Source of the DNA: Chloroflexota bacterium
Lineage (GTDB): Bacteria; Chloroflexota; Dehalococcoidia; SM23-28-2; RBG-16-64-32
Direction of reading: 5' to 3'
Assembly (NCBI GenBank): GCA_029262695.1
Contig: JAJCYV010000004.1
Span: 128,807 to 192,806, forward strand
Length of the DNA: 64,000 nucleotides
In this document: positions 36,325 to 46,970 of the stretch, in pieces
Layout: each line of letters opens with the position of its first letter
Position numbering within the stretch: position 1 is the stretch's first letter
The notes under the pieces: model-generated
What the model was told of the DNA's origin: nothing
Databases searched by the model: none
What the model saw: only the letters and a program-made list of their open reading frames with translations
Made by a program: the position numbers and the translations under genes

Positions 36325-37824
36325 ATGACAGGTCAGACATTCTCCCCCGATCCGGAACTCATTCAAGGTGGGATGGGAGTCGGCATATCAGGCTGGCAGC
36401 TGGCGGGCTCCGTTGCCGAAGCAGGAGAGAGGATCGATAGGCTGGTCCTCGGCGTGGTGTCAGGCACAGGCCTGGCTATAACCATGGTCCTCAGGCTTCG
36501 GAGAGGAGACTCAAACACCCGTCGCGCACTCGATGCCTTTCCCGTTCCGGAAATCGCGCAGGGAATCATCGAGAGGTACTGGCTCAACACTGACAGGTCA
36601 TCCCGGTCCAGGATCCCTCCAAAGCCCGAGATACTGGTCAACGGAAGCGACGAGCGAAAGGCGGATCTCGCAAAGCTCCTGGTCGTTGCGAACTTCGCAG
36701 AGGTCTGGCTGGCCAGACAAGGGCACGGCGGCCTCATCGGGATCAACTACCTCGAGAAGATCCAGCTGCCCCGTCTTCCCGAGATGTTCGGGGCGATGTT
36801 GGGCGGCGTTGACTACGTCCTGATGGGGGCGGGGATTCCAAACCAGGTCCCCGGAGTCCTGGACGATCTCGCGGGCTGGAAGGAAGCGTCCTACAAGATC
36901 GACGTCGCCGGCGGCGAAAGGCACGTACTCTCATTCGACCCAAAGACGATAATCCCGGAGCAACACCGCATGCCCCTGACGCGGCCGAAGTTCCTGGCGA
37001 TCGTCTCGCATCACGCGCTCGCACAGGCCCTCGCTCTCAGGTCTACGGGAGAGGTGGATGGCTTTGTGGTGGAGGGCCCGATTGCAGGCGGGCATAACGC
37101 TCCGGCCCGTGGAAAAGAGATCACCGAGAGCGGGGAGCCAGTCTACGGGGAGCGCGACAAGCCGGACTTGGCGAAGATACGGGGCCTGGGAAAGCCATTC
37201 TGGCTGGCCGGCGGATACGCGAGTCCGGAAAAGCTCGATGAGGCAAAGAGCACGGGGGCGGCCGGGATTCAGGTTGGCTCCGCCTTTGCACTCTGTGACG
37301 AGTCGGGGCTGAGGGACGATATCAAGCGGGAGCTGAGGAGAAGGTGCTACTCCGGGGAAATCGAGGTCATGGCGGATCCCGTCGCCTCTCCGTCCGGCTA
37401 TCCTTTCCAGGTAGTGCGCCTCGAAGGCTCGTTGTCTGAGCCGGTAGTCTACGGAGGGCGCAGGAGAAGCTGCAGCCTGGGATATCTCGTTGAGGCTCGC
37501 AGGACGACGAGGGGCGGGATAGGGTTTCGGTGTCCTGCCGAACCGGTCAAGGCGTACGTGAAAAAGGGTGGGGATGTCGATAGCGCAGAGGGAAGGGTAT
37601 GCATCTGCAACGGCCTCGCGGCAGCATCGACTGATGGCCAGGCGGGATTGGGCGCAGGCGAGCCGCCCATCGTCACGCTGGGGCAAGATCACGGCTTTAT
37701 TCGAAGCATGCTACCCAGTGCAGATGGTTCGTACTCCTCAGAGGACGTCATCCGCGCCATCCTGCCCATGGCGCCCGCCGGGCGCAGTCAAAGACGGGCG
37801 CCTGTGTCCACCGCTGGCGCGTAG
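36325..37824 (+). CDS. Nitronate monooxygenase-like FMN protein
   Basis: This 499-residue TIM-barrel protein opens PELIQGGMGVGISGWQLAGSVAEAG, the N-terminal FMN loop of the NPD/2-nitropropane dioxygenase family. VEGPIAGGHNAPARG carries the His expected as catalytic base, and AAGIQVGSAFALCDE binds the FMN phosphate. It is longer than ordinary nitronate monooxygenases (about 320-380) because of a central insert and a C-terminal extension with several cysteines (RRRSCSLGYL, GFRCPAEP, VCICNGL). That long form resembles PfaD-like relatives whose function is less certain. Start ATG 36325; TTG 36322 is also possible. It lies 37 bases before the enoyl-CoA hydratase gene. Confidence 0.8.
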   Translation: MTGQTFSPDPELIQGGMGVGISGWQLAGSVAEAGERIDRLVLGVVSGTGLAITMVLRLRRGDSNTRRALDAFPVPEIAQGIIERYWLNTDRSSRSRIPPKPEILVNGSDERKADLAKLLVVANFAEVWLARQGHGGLIGINYLEKIQLPRLPEMFGAMLGGVDYVLMGAGIPNQVPGVLDDLAGWKEASYKIDVAGGERHVLSFDPKTIIPEQHRMPLTRPKFLAIVSHHALAQALALRSTGEVDGFVVEGPIAGGHNAPARGKEITESGEPVYGERDKPDLAKIRGLGKPFWLAGGYASPEKLDEAKSTGAAGIQVGSAFALCDESGLRDDIKRELRRRCYSGEIEVMADPVASPSGYPFQVVRLEGSLSEPVVYGGRRRSCSLGYLVEARRTTRGGIGFRCPAEPVKAYVKKGGDVDSAEGRVCICNGLAAASTDGQAGLGAGEPPIVTLGQDHGFIRSMLPSADGSYSSEDVIRAILPMAPAGRSQRRAPVSTAGA

Positions 37825-37861
37825 CGACTTGTCGGCCAGTTTTCTGAGAGGAGTCAGCGCC

Positions 37862-38662
37862 ATGGGAAAGGTCCTGGAGACCACGAACTCCGGACATGTC
37901 AGAACTCTCATTCTGAACCGGCCGGAGAAGAAGAACGCACTGTCGAGCGAACTCGCCTGGGCGATCCTTTCGGCGGTGGAGGAGGCAACGAAAGACGACA
38001 ACGTCTGGGTCCTCGCCATCACCGGCACAGCGGACGCGTTCTGCTCAGGCCTGGACCTGACGGCCACCCAGGCGCAGGACGGCTCGCCGCTGACACCACA
38101 AGAAGCGGTCATGGACGACCTGCACTGGATCAGCCGTTTCCCGCTCGTCCTGCGGGAGCAATGCGACAAGCCGATCGTCGCCGGGATCAACGGCGTCGCG
38201 GTAGGCGGCGGACTGTCCCTCGCGATGGCCGCTGACGTCCGGATCATGGCGGAGAGCGCCCGGCTGATCGCCGGCTATCCGCGGATCGGTGGTTCACCGG
38301 ACGGCGGACTCTCATGGACCCTGGCGCAGGCGATCGGCTACGAAGGGGCGATGCGATTCCTTCTCGAGAACCGCACCGTGCAGGCGGCGGAAGCGCTGGC
38401 GCTGGGAATGGTCGGAGAGGTCGTTCCGGACGAGCGCTTCCCGGCTCGCTTCGACGAGTACTGCCAGTCGTTGACGAACCTGTCTCCGATCACCGCCAGG
38501 CTCACGAAGAGAGTGGTGCGCCGCGCGACCGGTCTCGTCGACCCCGAAGCCCACTTCCGATACGAAGTGGCCAACACGCTCCGCGCCTTCGGGTCCCAGG
38601 ACGGCCAGGAGGCGCTGAGAGCGTTCAAGGAGAAGCGCCCGCCGGCATTCGAGGGCCACTAG
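37862..38662 (+). CDS. Enoyl-CoA hydratase/isomerase family protein
   Basis: A 266-residue crotonase-fold protein starting at ATG 37862 behind GAGAGGAG. LNRPEKKNALSSELA, ITGTADAFCSGLDL (oxyanion hole) and GINGVAVGGGLSLAMAADVRI are the standard blocks. In the third block the residue after PRIGGSPDGGLS falls where hydratases have their Glu/Asp catalytic residues, so hydratase versus isomerase activity is not certain. It would work on acyl-CoA in beta-oxidation and is possibly co-transcribed with the nitronate monooxygenase-like gene before it. Confidence 0.9.
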   Translation: MGKVLETTNSGHVRTLILNRPEKKNALSSELAWAILSAVEEATKDDNVWVLAITGTADAFCSGLDLTATQAQDGSPLTPQEAVMDDLHWISRFPLVLREQCDKPIVAGINGVAVGGGLSLAMAADVRIMAESARLIAGYPRIGGSPDGGLSWTLAQAIGYEGAMRFLLENRTVQAAEALALGMVGEVVPDERFPARFDEYCQSLTNLSPITARLTKRVVRRATGLVDPEAHFRYEVANTLRAFGSQDGQEALRAFKEKRPPAFEGH

Positions 38663-38667
38663 ACCGG

Positions 38668-38805
38668 ATGGACTCCCGCGCGAATCCAGACGAAGAGCGC
38701 CTTCGCCGGGAGGTCTGTGCGCTCCTGGCCACCCTCCGCGGTCTCGCACCCGAGCGTCAGCGGGCTGTCCCTCCAGATGGATTGGGCTGGCTCGACATAA
38801 CCTGA
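38668..38805 (+). CDS. Possible small protein, 45 residues
   Basis: A short frame starts five bases after the enoyl-CoA hydratase stop: MDSRANPDEERLRREVCALL, ending GWLDIT. It is charged, probably helical and has no recognised family. No clear ribosome binding site is present apart from the end of the preceding gene, so translation would depend on coupling. It could be chance. Confidence 0.25.
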   Translation: MDSRANPDEERLRREVCALLATLRGLAPERQRAVPPDGLGWLDIT

Positions 38806-38901
38806 ACGGGTGGCTTGTGCGGCCTGCTGGGCGGTTACAATTGGAACTCGGAAGTTCGGATCGAACGCCCAATCGCGAGACACAGAACGGACCCGCCAGA
38901 C

Positions 38902-39831
38902 TTGACGCTAATCCGCACGACCAGCCTGACAAAGCGCTACGCTAAAATCACAGCGCTCGAGGCGCTGGACGTTGAACTGGAGCCCGGCATCATCGGCCTC
39001 GTGGGCGCCAACGGCGCCGGCAAAAGCACGCTCATCAAGCTCCTCCTCGGTCTGCTGGAACCGACCAGCGGCTCCGGCGAAGTCATGGGGCTCGACGTCT
39101 TTCGCCAGGGGCCGGAGCTGCGCCAGTTCGTCGGCTACATGCCGGAACATGATTGTCTGCCCACAGACGTCTCCGCCACCGAGTTCGTCGCTCACATGGC
39201 GCAGGTCAGCGGCCTGCCGCGTGGCGCCGCCCGCGAGCGCACCGCGGAGACCCTGCGCCACGTTGGCCTTTTCGAGGCGCGGTACCGAGAGATGCGCGGG
39301 TACTCCACTGGCATGAAGCAGCGCGTCAAGCTCGCCCAGGCGCTCGTCCACGACCCCCGGCTGATGCTCCTCGACGAGCCCACCAACGGACTCGACCCCG
39401 AAGGCCGGGACGAGATGCTGCGCCTGATCCGCCGCATCGGTACCGAGTTCGGGATCGCCATCATCCTCTCGTCTCACCTCCTCAGCGAGATCGAGCGCGT
39501 CTGCGATCACCTTATAGAGATAGAAGACGGGCGCCTCGTACGATCCGTTCCCATGACGGAACTCACCGCGCCCACCCGTGTCCTCTCCGTCGAGGTTGAC
39601 GGTGACGGCGACCGGCTCGCCGATCGCCTGCGGGAGCAGGGCGTCGCGGTGCGCACGAGTGGCCGCTTCCTCCTCGTGCAGAAGGAAGACGACGCCTTGC
39701 TCGACGTCATCAGGGACAGCGTCGTCGACCTCGGACTCGGGTTGGTGCGGCTGGAGCAGGGCCGGCGGCGGCTCGAGGAACTGTTCCAGTCTCAACCCAC
39801 CCTCGAAGAAGAGGAAGCCCCCCGTGGCTGA
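38902..39831 (+). CDS. ABC transporter ATP-binding protein (first of a double exporter operon)
   Basis: This protein of about 309 residues has Walker A GANGAGKSTL, signature YSTGMKQRVKLA, Walker B LMLLDEPTNGLDP and switch His ILSSHLLSEI. No ATG is available at the N terminus. TTG 38902 places the start five residues before the usual SLTKRY beginning; TTG 38815 would add 29 residues without family similarity. It overlaps the next gene (permease) by eight bases. ABC-2 ATPases of this length with a C-terminal regulatory tail drive export. Confidence 0.9.
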   Translation: MTLIRTTSLTKRYAKITALEALDVELEPGIIGLVGANGAGKSTLIKLLLGLLEPTSGSGEVMGLDVFRQGPELRQFVGYMPEHDCLPTDVSATEFVAHMAQVSGLPRGAARERTAETLRHVGLFEARYREMRGYSTGMKQRVKLAQALVHDPRLMLLDEPTNGLDPEGRDEMLRLIRRIGTEFGIAIILSSHLLSEIERVCDHLIEIEDGRLVRSVPMTELTAPTRVLSVEVDGDGDRLADRLREQGVAVRTSGRFLLVQKEDDALLDVIRDSVVDLGLGLVRLEQGRRRLEELFQSQPTLEEEEAPRG

Positions 39832-40704
39832 CCGGACGGCCGGCACAATCTACGATGTTGGCTACCAGCGGTACGAAGGCGTCCGTCTCGGGCGACGGCA
39901 CGCCATCTGGGCGCTCTACGTCCACAGCCTTCGCGGCGTGTTCGGCATCGGCCGCTCGCTCTCGAGCAAAGTGGGACCCATGGGTCTTGCGGTGATCGCG
40001 TTCATTCCAGCGGTCTTCCAGCTTGGACTCGCCTCGATCGCCCCGGTTGAAGTCGAGGTCATCCGGCCGGAGGGCTACTACCACATGATAGAGGTCGTGC
40101 TGGCGGTGTTCTGCGCGGTCGTCGCGCCCGAACTCGTCGGCCGTGACCAGCGCACCCAGACGCTCTCGCTCTACTTCTCGCGGGCGCTGCGGCGACAGGA
40201 CTACGCCCTCGCGAAGTTCGCGGCGCTCGTGACGGCCATGCTGGTGATAACTCTGATTCCGCAGGTGATCATGTTCATCGGCAACGCCCTCGCCGCGAAC
40301 AATTTCTTCGACTACGTGCGGGACGAATGGGCAGACCTGCCGTCCATTCTCGGCAGCGCCGTTCTGTTGTCCAGCCTTGTCGCCGGCATCGGGCTCGTGA
40401 TTGCGTCACAGACGCCCAGGCGAGCATACTCCACCGTCGGAATCCTCGCCGCGTTCATCCTCACTTCGATCATCGCGGGGACGATTTTCGAGGTCGCCGA
40501 CAAGGACGTGGCACGGTTCGCCCTGCTGCTCAGTCCGTTCCACGTCGTCGAGGGACTTGCTCTCTGGTTCTTCGACGCCTCGGCTGATCCAGGAACGCAG
40601 CTCGCTGAGGCCGATTTCCGCGGTGTCGCCTACGCCATCGATGCGGCCCTGGCGGCGCTACTCATGCTCGCCCTCCTGTTGCGCCGATACCGGAGGATAT
40701 CGCC

Positions 40705-40708
<4 letters not shown>
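39824..40708 (+). CDS. ABC-2 type permease (first pair)
   Basis: This 294-residue membrane protein starts at GTG 39824 behind GAAGAGGAAG and overlaps the ATPase gene before it. It opens with a short cytoplasmic part, TIYDVGYQRYEGVRLGRRHA, seen in ABC-2 permeases of this operon type. Six helices follow, with VVAPELVGRDQRTQTLSLYFSRALRRQDY as the cytoplasmic coupling segment. Its stop overlaps the start of the next ATPase gene (ATGA). Confidence 0.88.
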
Positions 40709-41657
<949 letters not shown>

Positions 41658-41661
<4 letters not shown>

Positions 41662-42389
41662 ACGCCACCGTCTTCGCGCTCACCCTGCGGCAATTCGCCC
41701 GGCAGCGCCGGTCTCTCCTCTTGTTCGGTCTCGCGCTTGTTCCCGTGGCCATCGCCATCATCTACCGGCTCGGCGAGCACGCCCATCAACACGAAGAGAC
41801 CGCGAGCTTCCTCGCCGACATCGTAGTCACAGCTATCCTCCCGCTCGCCTGCCTCATCCTGGGCACCTCCGCCCTCGGCTCTGAGATCGAGGACGGGACC
41901 GCTGTGTACATCCTTGCCAAGCCCGTGCCCCGCCGCGACACCATCGTGGCCAAGTTCGCGGCTTCCGCCCTTATCTCCGCGGCGTTCGTCGTCCCCGCCA
42001 CGGCCATCTCCGGTCTCATCGGTCTCCAGGGCGTATCGGGGGAGGGCATCGTCATCGGCTTCGCCATCGCCACCCTGGTTGGCGTCTTCGCCTACACCGC
42101 AATCTTCATACTGCTCAGCGTCGCTACCAGCCGCGCCCTCCTCTTCGGCCTCGCCTACGTCTTTATCTGGGAGGGCCTCATCACCGACCTCTTCTCCGGT
42201 ACCCGCTACCTCAGCGTCCGGCAGTACTGCCTCGGCATCGCCGACCTCATCGCGACGGTCAGTGAAGAGGACTTCGAAGCCAACCTCGGCGGCGTTGAAG
42301 GTCTGGTCCTCGCTACTGTCGTTCTCGCGGTCGCCCTTGTCCTCGCCGTCCGCCGGCTTGAAGCCTTCGAGCTGACCGGCACGGACTAG
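41658..42389 (+). CDS. ABC-2 type permease (second pair)
   Basis: A 243-residue membrane protein with about six helices. LGSEIEDGTAVYILAKPVPRRDTIVAKF is the coupling segment after helix 2 (ABC-2 permease pattern), and AFIL/VFAYTAIFILLSVATSRALLFGLAYVFIWEGL forms the later helices. It is last of the four-gene operon that starts near 38902. The 187 bases after it (42390-42576) contain no gene and lead to the convergent GGDEF/EAL gene. Confidence 0.88.
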
Positions 42390-42576
42390 ACGGCCCCGGC
42401 GCTCATCCGATTGGGGCGGGAACGAGAAGCTGGAAGACGGCGACGTGCGTTCCCACCATTGGCTTCATCTCCCGGGCTGGCTCCGCTCTCTCAGCAGCGG
42501 ACCACAACAGCGGTCGTGGCCGGGGGAATTGCGTGGGATTGCTCGCGGTCAACGTGAATGCTGGTGTCGCACAGCA

Positions 42577-45500
42577 TCAAGAAGGGCTCACCCCGGTGGG
42601 CGCTCTCTCTCTGAGCAGTTCTTCCAGCTTGTCAACAGGTAGCGGTTTGGCGCAGTGGTAACCCTGAAATTCGTTGCAGCGCCGCTTCTTGAGGAATGTG
42701 AGTTGCTCCTCAGTCTCGACGCCCTCAGCGACCACGGTTAGCTTCAGTGCGTGGGCCATGGCGATAATAGTGGATGCTATGGCGGCGTCGTGAGCGTCGG
42801 TCGTGAGGTCGCGCACAAAGGAGCGGTCTATCTTCAGGGCGTTGATGGGAAAGCGCTTGAGATAGTTGAGGGAGGAGTAGCCGGTGCCGAAATCGTCTAT
42901 CGAGACCTGCACTCCCATCTTGCGCAGATCCGTCAGCATGGCGATCGCGAATTCCGCGTCCTGCATCGCACTGCCCTCCGTGATCTCTAGCTGCAGGTAA
43001 CGGGGGGCCAATCGGCCGTCCCTGAGCGCCCCACTCACGACTTCTACCAGATTGCGCTGCTGGAACTGCCGGGCCGAGAGGTTCACCGCCATTCGCATCG
43101 GCGGAAGGCCCGCCTCCTGCCACGCCCCGGCCTGAGCGCAGGCAGTGCGCAGCACCCACTCGCCAAGAGGAACGATAATGCCCGTATCCTCGGCTACAGA
43201 TATGAAGTCTGCGGGCAGCGTCAGCCCCCGCTCGGGATGTTGCCAACGCACGAGGGCTTCCGTTCCGGTGACCCTGCCGGTGTCGATCTCGACCTGGGGC
43301 TGGTAGTACACAATGAACTCTTGACGCTCCAGGCCTCGTCGCAGGCCTTCTTCGACGGCCAGTCGCTCCGTGATCCCGGCGTTCATCGCCGTCGTGCACA
43401 GAAGGTAGCTGTCCCCGCCGCTGTCCTTGGCCCGATACATCGCCTCATCGGCGTTCCTCAGCAATGACTCGGCATTCTCCCCATCGCTTGGGAACAGGGC
43501 GATCCCGATACTGGTGGTGACGTGGAACGTGTGGCCACCAACGAGGAACGGCCGCCTGAAGGTCTCGAGGGTCCTCTCGGCGACCCTGACGGCGTCTTCT
43601 TCCCCGTCGACCTCCGACAGCAGCAGCGTAAACTCATCGCCGCCTACGCGGGCTGCGGAGTCGCCGTCACGCACAACGGCGGACAGCCGCTCACCGACGA
43701 TTCGCAGCAGCTCGTCGCCCGCCTCGTGCCCGACGGAATCGTTAACAGCCTTGAATCGGTCCAGATCGAGGTACAGCACGGCCAGGAGACGTTCCCTGCG
43801 CCGCGCCTGCGCCAGCGCGATCTTGAGGCGGTCCTGGAACAGGGCGCGATTGGGCAGTTTAGTCAGGGCGTCATGGTATGCCATGTGCCTGATGGTTTCC
43901 TCTGCCTGCTTGCGCTCTGTGATGTCGCTGAAGCTGACGACGGCCCCGCTCAGCTCGCCGTGCTCGTCCAGGATGGGCGTGCTGGCGTACTCTACCGGGA
44001 AGCTCGTGCCGTCCTTCCTCCAGAAGACCTCGCTCTCCAGGTGAGCCGTGGTGCCGTGATTGAATGCCGCGTAGATGGGGCACTCGTCCCGCGGATACGG
44101 AGATCCATCCGCTCTGGAGTGGTGGAGGATGACGTGCTGGGGCTTGCCGATGAGTTCCTCGGGCTCCCAGCCGGTCATCTTGGCCGCTGCCGGGTTTATG
44201 AACGTCGTATTGCCGTCCAGGTCCAGGCCGTAGATTCCCTCAACTGCCGAGTTCAAGATCAGCTCGTTTTGACGGCTGGCCTGCGCCAGCGCCTCCTCCA
44301 CTTGCCTGCGCTCCGTGATGTCCTGGATCGTACCAACCATTCTCAACGGCCGGCCCCGAGCGTCGAACTCAAGCTTTCCCAGTCCCAGCACCCAACGTTC
44401 AATCCCGTCGTCATGGCGCACGATTCTGTACTCCGTGTCGAAGCGACCACGTTCCTCTATCACGTCATGCGCGAAGTAGTCAGCCATCGACTGCCGGACG
44501 TCGGGATGGACGAGGGCAAGCCAGCCCTCCACGGAACGCTCGTAACCCTCACCGATGCCGAAGATGCGGTCCAGAACGGGCGAACTCTCCCAGGCGCCGG
44601 CCGTAATGTCGAGAACATAGCTGCCGACCTGCGCGACACTCTGTGACTCAAGCAGCAAGCGCTCGCTCTCCTGCAGCGCCTCCTCTGCCCGCCTGCGCTC
44701 CGTGATGTCACGAGCTATCCCGAACACGCCAACAATGGCGCCCGTATCGTCCCTGTAGGGGAGGTTCGTGTACTCGCAGAGAACCCCTGTGTCCTTGAAG
44801 GCCACTTCATACTGGGAGGTTCCCCCCCTCAGTGTGCGCTCATAGTTCTCGATGGCGATTGCCAGGTTCTCTTCATCAAAGAGGGGGGCAAAGGACTTCC
44901 CGATGAACTCCTCTGGCCTATGGCCGGAGAGCCTCTCAAACACCTCATTGACGTAGAGAATATCCCCCTCGGCATCACAGATGTAAGCAAGGTCGTTCGC
45001 CTTGGAGAACAGGAGCTTGTATCTTGCTAACGCATCCTCCGACCGCTTGCGATCCGTGACGTCGCGACAGTTGAGGACTAATCCCGCCACAGCCGGATCG
45101 TCACGCAGGTTTCTCAGTGTTCCTTCGAGGGCACGCCACGAGCCGTCCGCGTGGCGAATGCGAGCCGCCAGAGATTCGGTGACGTGTGGATTCTGGGCTG
45201 CCCTCGCGAAGGTAGCAAGAGTGCTCGGTAGATCGTCCGGGTGAACGATCCCTCTTAAGGCGCTCGATCCAATTAGATCCTCAGGGCCAAGTCCAAATGA
45301 CTGCCTCACCGAAGGGCTTGCATATCGTACGGTAGCGTCATCATTCAGGACCATGACGACATCGGCCGCGTTCTCTATGAGAGATCGGAAATACTGGTCG
45401 TGTCGGCGTATCTCCTCCTCCAACTCGCGTCGCTTCGATGCGTCAAGCAGCGATTCCGTCATTGTGTTCAGAGACGTGCCCAGCCGGGCCAGTTCCCGAG

Positions 45501-46368
45501 GGCCCGCGGCCTGAGCCCGCGCCTCAAGGTCACCGTTCGAGACTGCAACCGCGGTTGCTTCAAGCGACGACAGAGGCTTGATTATTGAGCGGGCGATCAA
45601 ACCTGATGCGGTCAGCCCCAGCACGGCCCCCGCGGCGCCGGAGATGACCAGGGCCCAGAGCGCGATGTCTCCTGCCCTGTCCGCGCGATCTCGCAGGTCC
45701 GACAGTTCCGCGGCCTGGTATTCTGCCGCTTCCTTGAGGCTGTCCTCAAATAGGCGGAACGGGAACACCGTCCCCTCAAGCGCCGTCGCCGCTTCCTGCG
45801 CACTGCCACTCCGTCGCAGCTCAATGATCTGCTCCACGCCCTCAATCAGGCTGGCGGCCTGGGAGGAGATCAGTCGGAGTCTTGTTGCTTCCAGCTCGTC
45901 CCCCCGCTTCTCCTCTTGCGCAGTGGCCTGCAGAATGGCGTCCATGCCGGCGGCGGTGAAGCTCCGAATTTCGGCGATCAAGGCCTCGTCCCCCGCAACC
46001 AACGTCTCGTCGCCAACAGTGATGTAGCGCTGAAGCGCCGAGGCTGCAGTCTCCACATTCACCAGCGCGTCCTGAATCAGGAAGGCCGTGTCGGCGCGCT
46101 CCTCCATCGCGGCCGTGACGGAGTGATGCTTGTGCATCCGCCAGGCGGAGCCGAACGCAACAGCGGCGAGAATGACGACAAGAAGGGCAAAACCCGAGAT
46201 GATCCGGCCTCCTGCTGAAGAGACCGGATTGAGACTGGGCCACCGCCGGTTCCAGCCGGAGGTCCGTCGCACGTTGTCCATTACTCTTTTCTCGGGATCG
46301 CCCCGCGTGTTCGCTTGCACGGAGTGAGGCTGTCCCGACATATACGGTTGCAGGAATAGAGATGTCAC
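42577..46368 (-). CDS. Membrane sensor with HAMP, four PAS domains, GGDEF and EAL (c-di-GMP turnover)
   Basis: This 1263-residue protein has helix 1 near 55-80, an extracytoplasmic helical sensor (80-235), helix 2 near 238-260, HAMP (to about 310), four PAS/PAC modules (about 325-825, each ending in a DITER-like PAC motif), a GGDEF domain and an EAL domain. GGDEF is intact (RVGGDEFTLL near 905). EAL has TEALVRWQHPERG near 1036, LEITEG, DDFGTGYSSLNYLKRFP and AEGVETEEQL, all residues needed for activity. It may therefore make or break cyclic di-GMP depending on signal. Two surface-protein genes are divergent from it, and a c-di-GMP riboswitch lies about 4 kb away at 50302-50388. Confidence 0.95.
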   Translation of the reverse strand: MTSLFLQPYMSGQPHSVQANTRGDPEKRVMDNVRRTSGWNRRWPSLNPVSSAGGRIISGFALLVVILAAVAFGSAWRMHKHHSVTAAMEERADTAFLIQDALVNVETAASALQRYITVGDETLVAGDEALIAEIRSFTAAGMDAILQATAQEEKRGDELEATRLRLISSQAASLIEGVEQIIELRRSGSAQEAATALEGTVFPFRLFEDSLKEAAEYQAAELSDLRDRADRAGDIALWALVISGAAGAVLGLTASGLIARSIIKPLSSLEATAVAVSNGDLEARAQAAGPRELARLGTSLNTMTESLLDASKRRELEEEIRRHDQYFRSLIENAADVVMVLNDDATVRYASPSVRQSFGLGPEDLIGSSALRGIVHPDDLPSTLATFARAAQNPHVTESLAARIRHADGSWRALEGTLRNLRDDPAVAGLVLNCRDVTDRKRSEDALARYKLLFSKANDLAYICDAEGDILYVNEVFERLSGHRPEEFIGKSFAPLFDEENLAIAIENYERTLRGGTSQYEVAFKDTGVLCEYTNLPYRDDTGAIVGVFGIARDITERRRAEEALQESERLLLESQSVAQVGSYVLDITAGAWESSPVLDRIFGIGEGYERSVEGWLALVHPDVRQSMADYFAHDVIEERGRFDTEYRIVRHDDGIERWVLGLGKLEFDARGRPLRMVGTIQDITERRQVEEALAQASRQNELILNSAVEGIYGLDLDGNTTFINPAAAKMTGWEPEELIGKPQHVILHHSRADGSPYPRDECPIYAAFNHGTTAHLESEVFWRKDGTSFPVEYASTPILDEHGELSGAVVSFSDITERKQAEETIRHMAYHDALTKLPNRALFQDRLKIALAQARRRERLLAVLYLDLDRFKAVNDSVGHEAGDELLRIVGERLSAVVRDGDSAARVGGDEFTLLLSEVDGEEDAVRVAERTLETFRRPFLVGGHTFHVTTSIGIALFPSDGENAESLLRNADEAMYRAKDSGGDSYLLCTTAMNAGITERLAVEEGLRRGLERQEFIVYYQPQVEIDTGRVTGTEALVRWQHPERGLTLPADFISVAEDTGIIVPLGEWVLRTACAQAGAWQEAGLPPMRMAVNLSARQFQQRNLVEVVSGALRDGRLAPRYLQLEITEGSAMQDAEFAIAMLTDLRKMGVQVSIDDFGTGYSSLNYLKRFPINALKIDRSFVRDLTTDAHDAAIASTIIAMAHALKLTVVAEGVETEEQLTFLKKRRCNEFQGYHCAKPLPVDKLEELLRERAPTGVSPS

Positions 46369-46496
46369 TGGCCCGGAATTGTTGCAGAGAACCTGCCGGC
46401 GTCAGGGCTCCAGCAGGCCGCTCTCACCACTCCACGGGGCCTCTGCCTCAGATATATCAGTTTGAGCGGTCCCACCAAACTAGGGGCGTCATCCCC

Positions 46497-46525
46497 TTGA
46501 CTGGCTAGTGCGGAATGAGTAGCAT
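46497..46525 (+). promoter_or_regulatory. Candidate sigma-70-type promoter for the dockerin-like gene
   Basis: TTGACT (46497-46502), a 17-base spacer and TAGCAT (46520-46525) stand about 85 bases before the ATG at 46610. A short hairpin AGGGG-CGTCAT-CCCCT (46482-46497) overlaps the upstream edge and could be an operator. The match of the -10 element is partial. Confidence 0.45.
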
Positions 46526-46609
46526 TCGCGACGAACAGTAACCAATGACGAATGGTGCCCAACAGCGGTCGGATAAGAGCGTCGATGGCGCGAGCTTAAG
46601 GAGGCATCT

Positions 46610-46924
46610 ATGGCACAGCATTCTCGCGGAGTTCGTCTCCCGATCCACAGCCTCAGTAGCGCAGTCGCCGCAGCGGTGCTCTTGACCAGCGCACTCCTCG
46701 TTGTGATCCACACGGAAGCCAACGCGCTACCTGCCTACCCCGACTGTGACGTCAACCTGAGCGGTCAGGAGACGATCACCGACGCTCTGCTTGTTGCCCA
46801 GCACGTTGTTGGACTCACCGTGCTGACAGGTGACGGTCTGACCAAGGCAGACTGTAACGGTAGTACAACTGTGACCATCAGCGACGGACTGCTCATTGCG
46901 CAGCGGGTTGTTGGACTAGCGTGA
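46610..46924 (+). CDS. Small secreted free-standing dockerin-like protein
   Basis: This 104-residue protein follows AAGGAGG. A signal peptide (about 1-40, ending TEANA) precedes two repeats that match the dockerin type I calcium loop and helix: DCDVNLSGQETITDALLVAQ and ADCNGSTTVTISDGLLIAQ, each with the D-x-N-x-(D/S)-x-x-x-x-x-x-D spacing and a following VVGL helix end. Almost nothing else is in the mature protein. A dockerin normally plugs an enzyme into a cohesin; on its own it might cap or compete for such sites or act as an adaptor. A cohesin-like gene follows after 46 bases. Similar repeats end the metalloprotease at 989-4546. Confidence 0.8.
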   Translation: MAQHSRGVRLPIHSLSSAVAAAVLLTSALLVVIHTEANALPAYPDCDVNLSGQETITDALLVAQHVVGLTVLTGDGLTKADCNGSTTVTISDGLLIAQRVVGLA

Positions 46925-46970
46925 GCAAACATCAGGTGCGAACTCATTCCAGTACCGATTGGGGGCGAAG

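Noticed and set aside
43522-44646. Plus-strand frame of 374 codons opposite the GGDEF/EAL gene
   Set aside because: Antisense of PAS and GGDEF coding sequence; no independent support.
46369-46609. A second c-di-GMP riboswitch before the dockerin-like gene
   Set aside because: I looked for the GGGCAAACC, ACGCAAAGCC and GGTAGCCGGGTTGCC blocks on both strands; only unrelated short hairpins are present.
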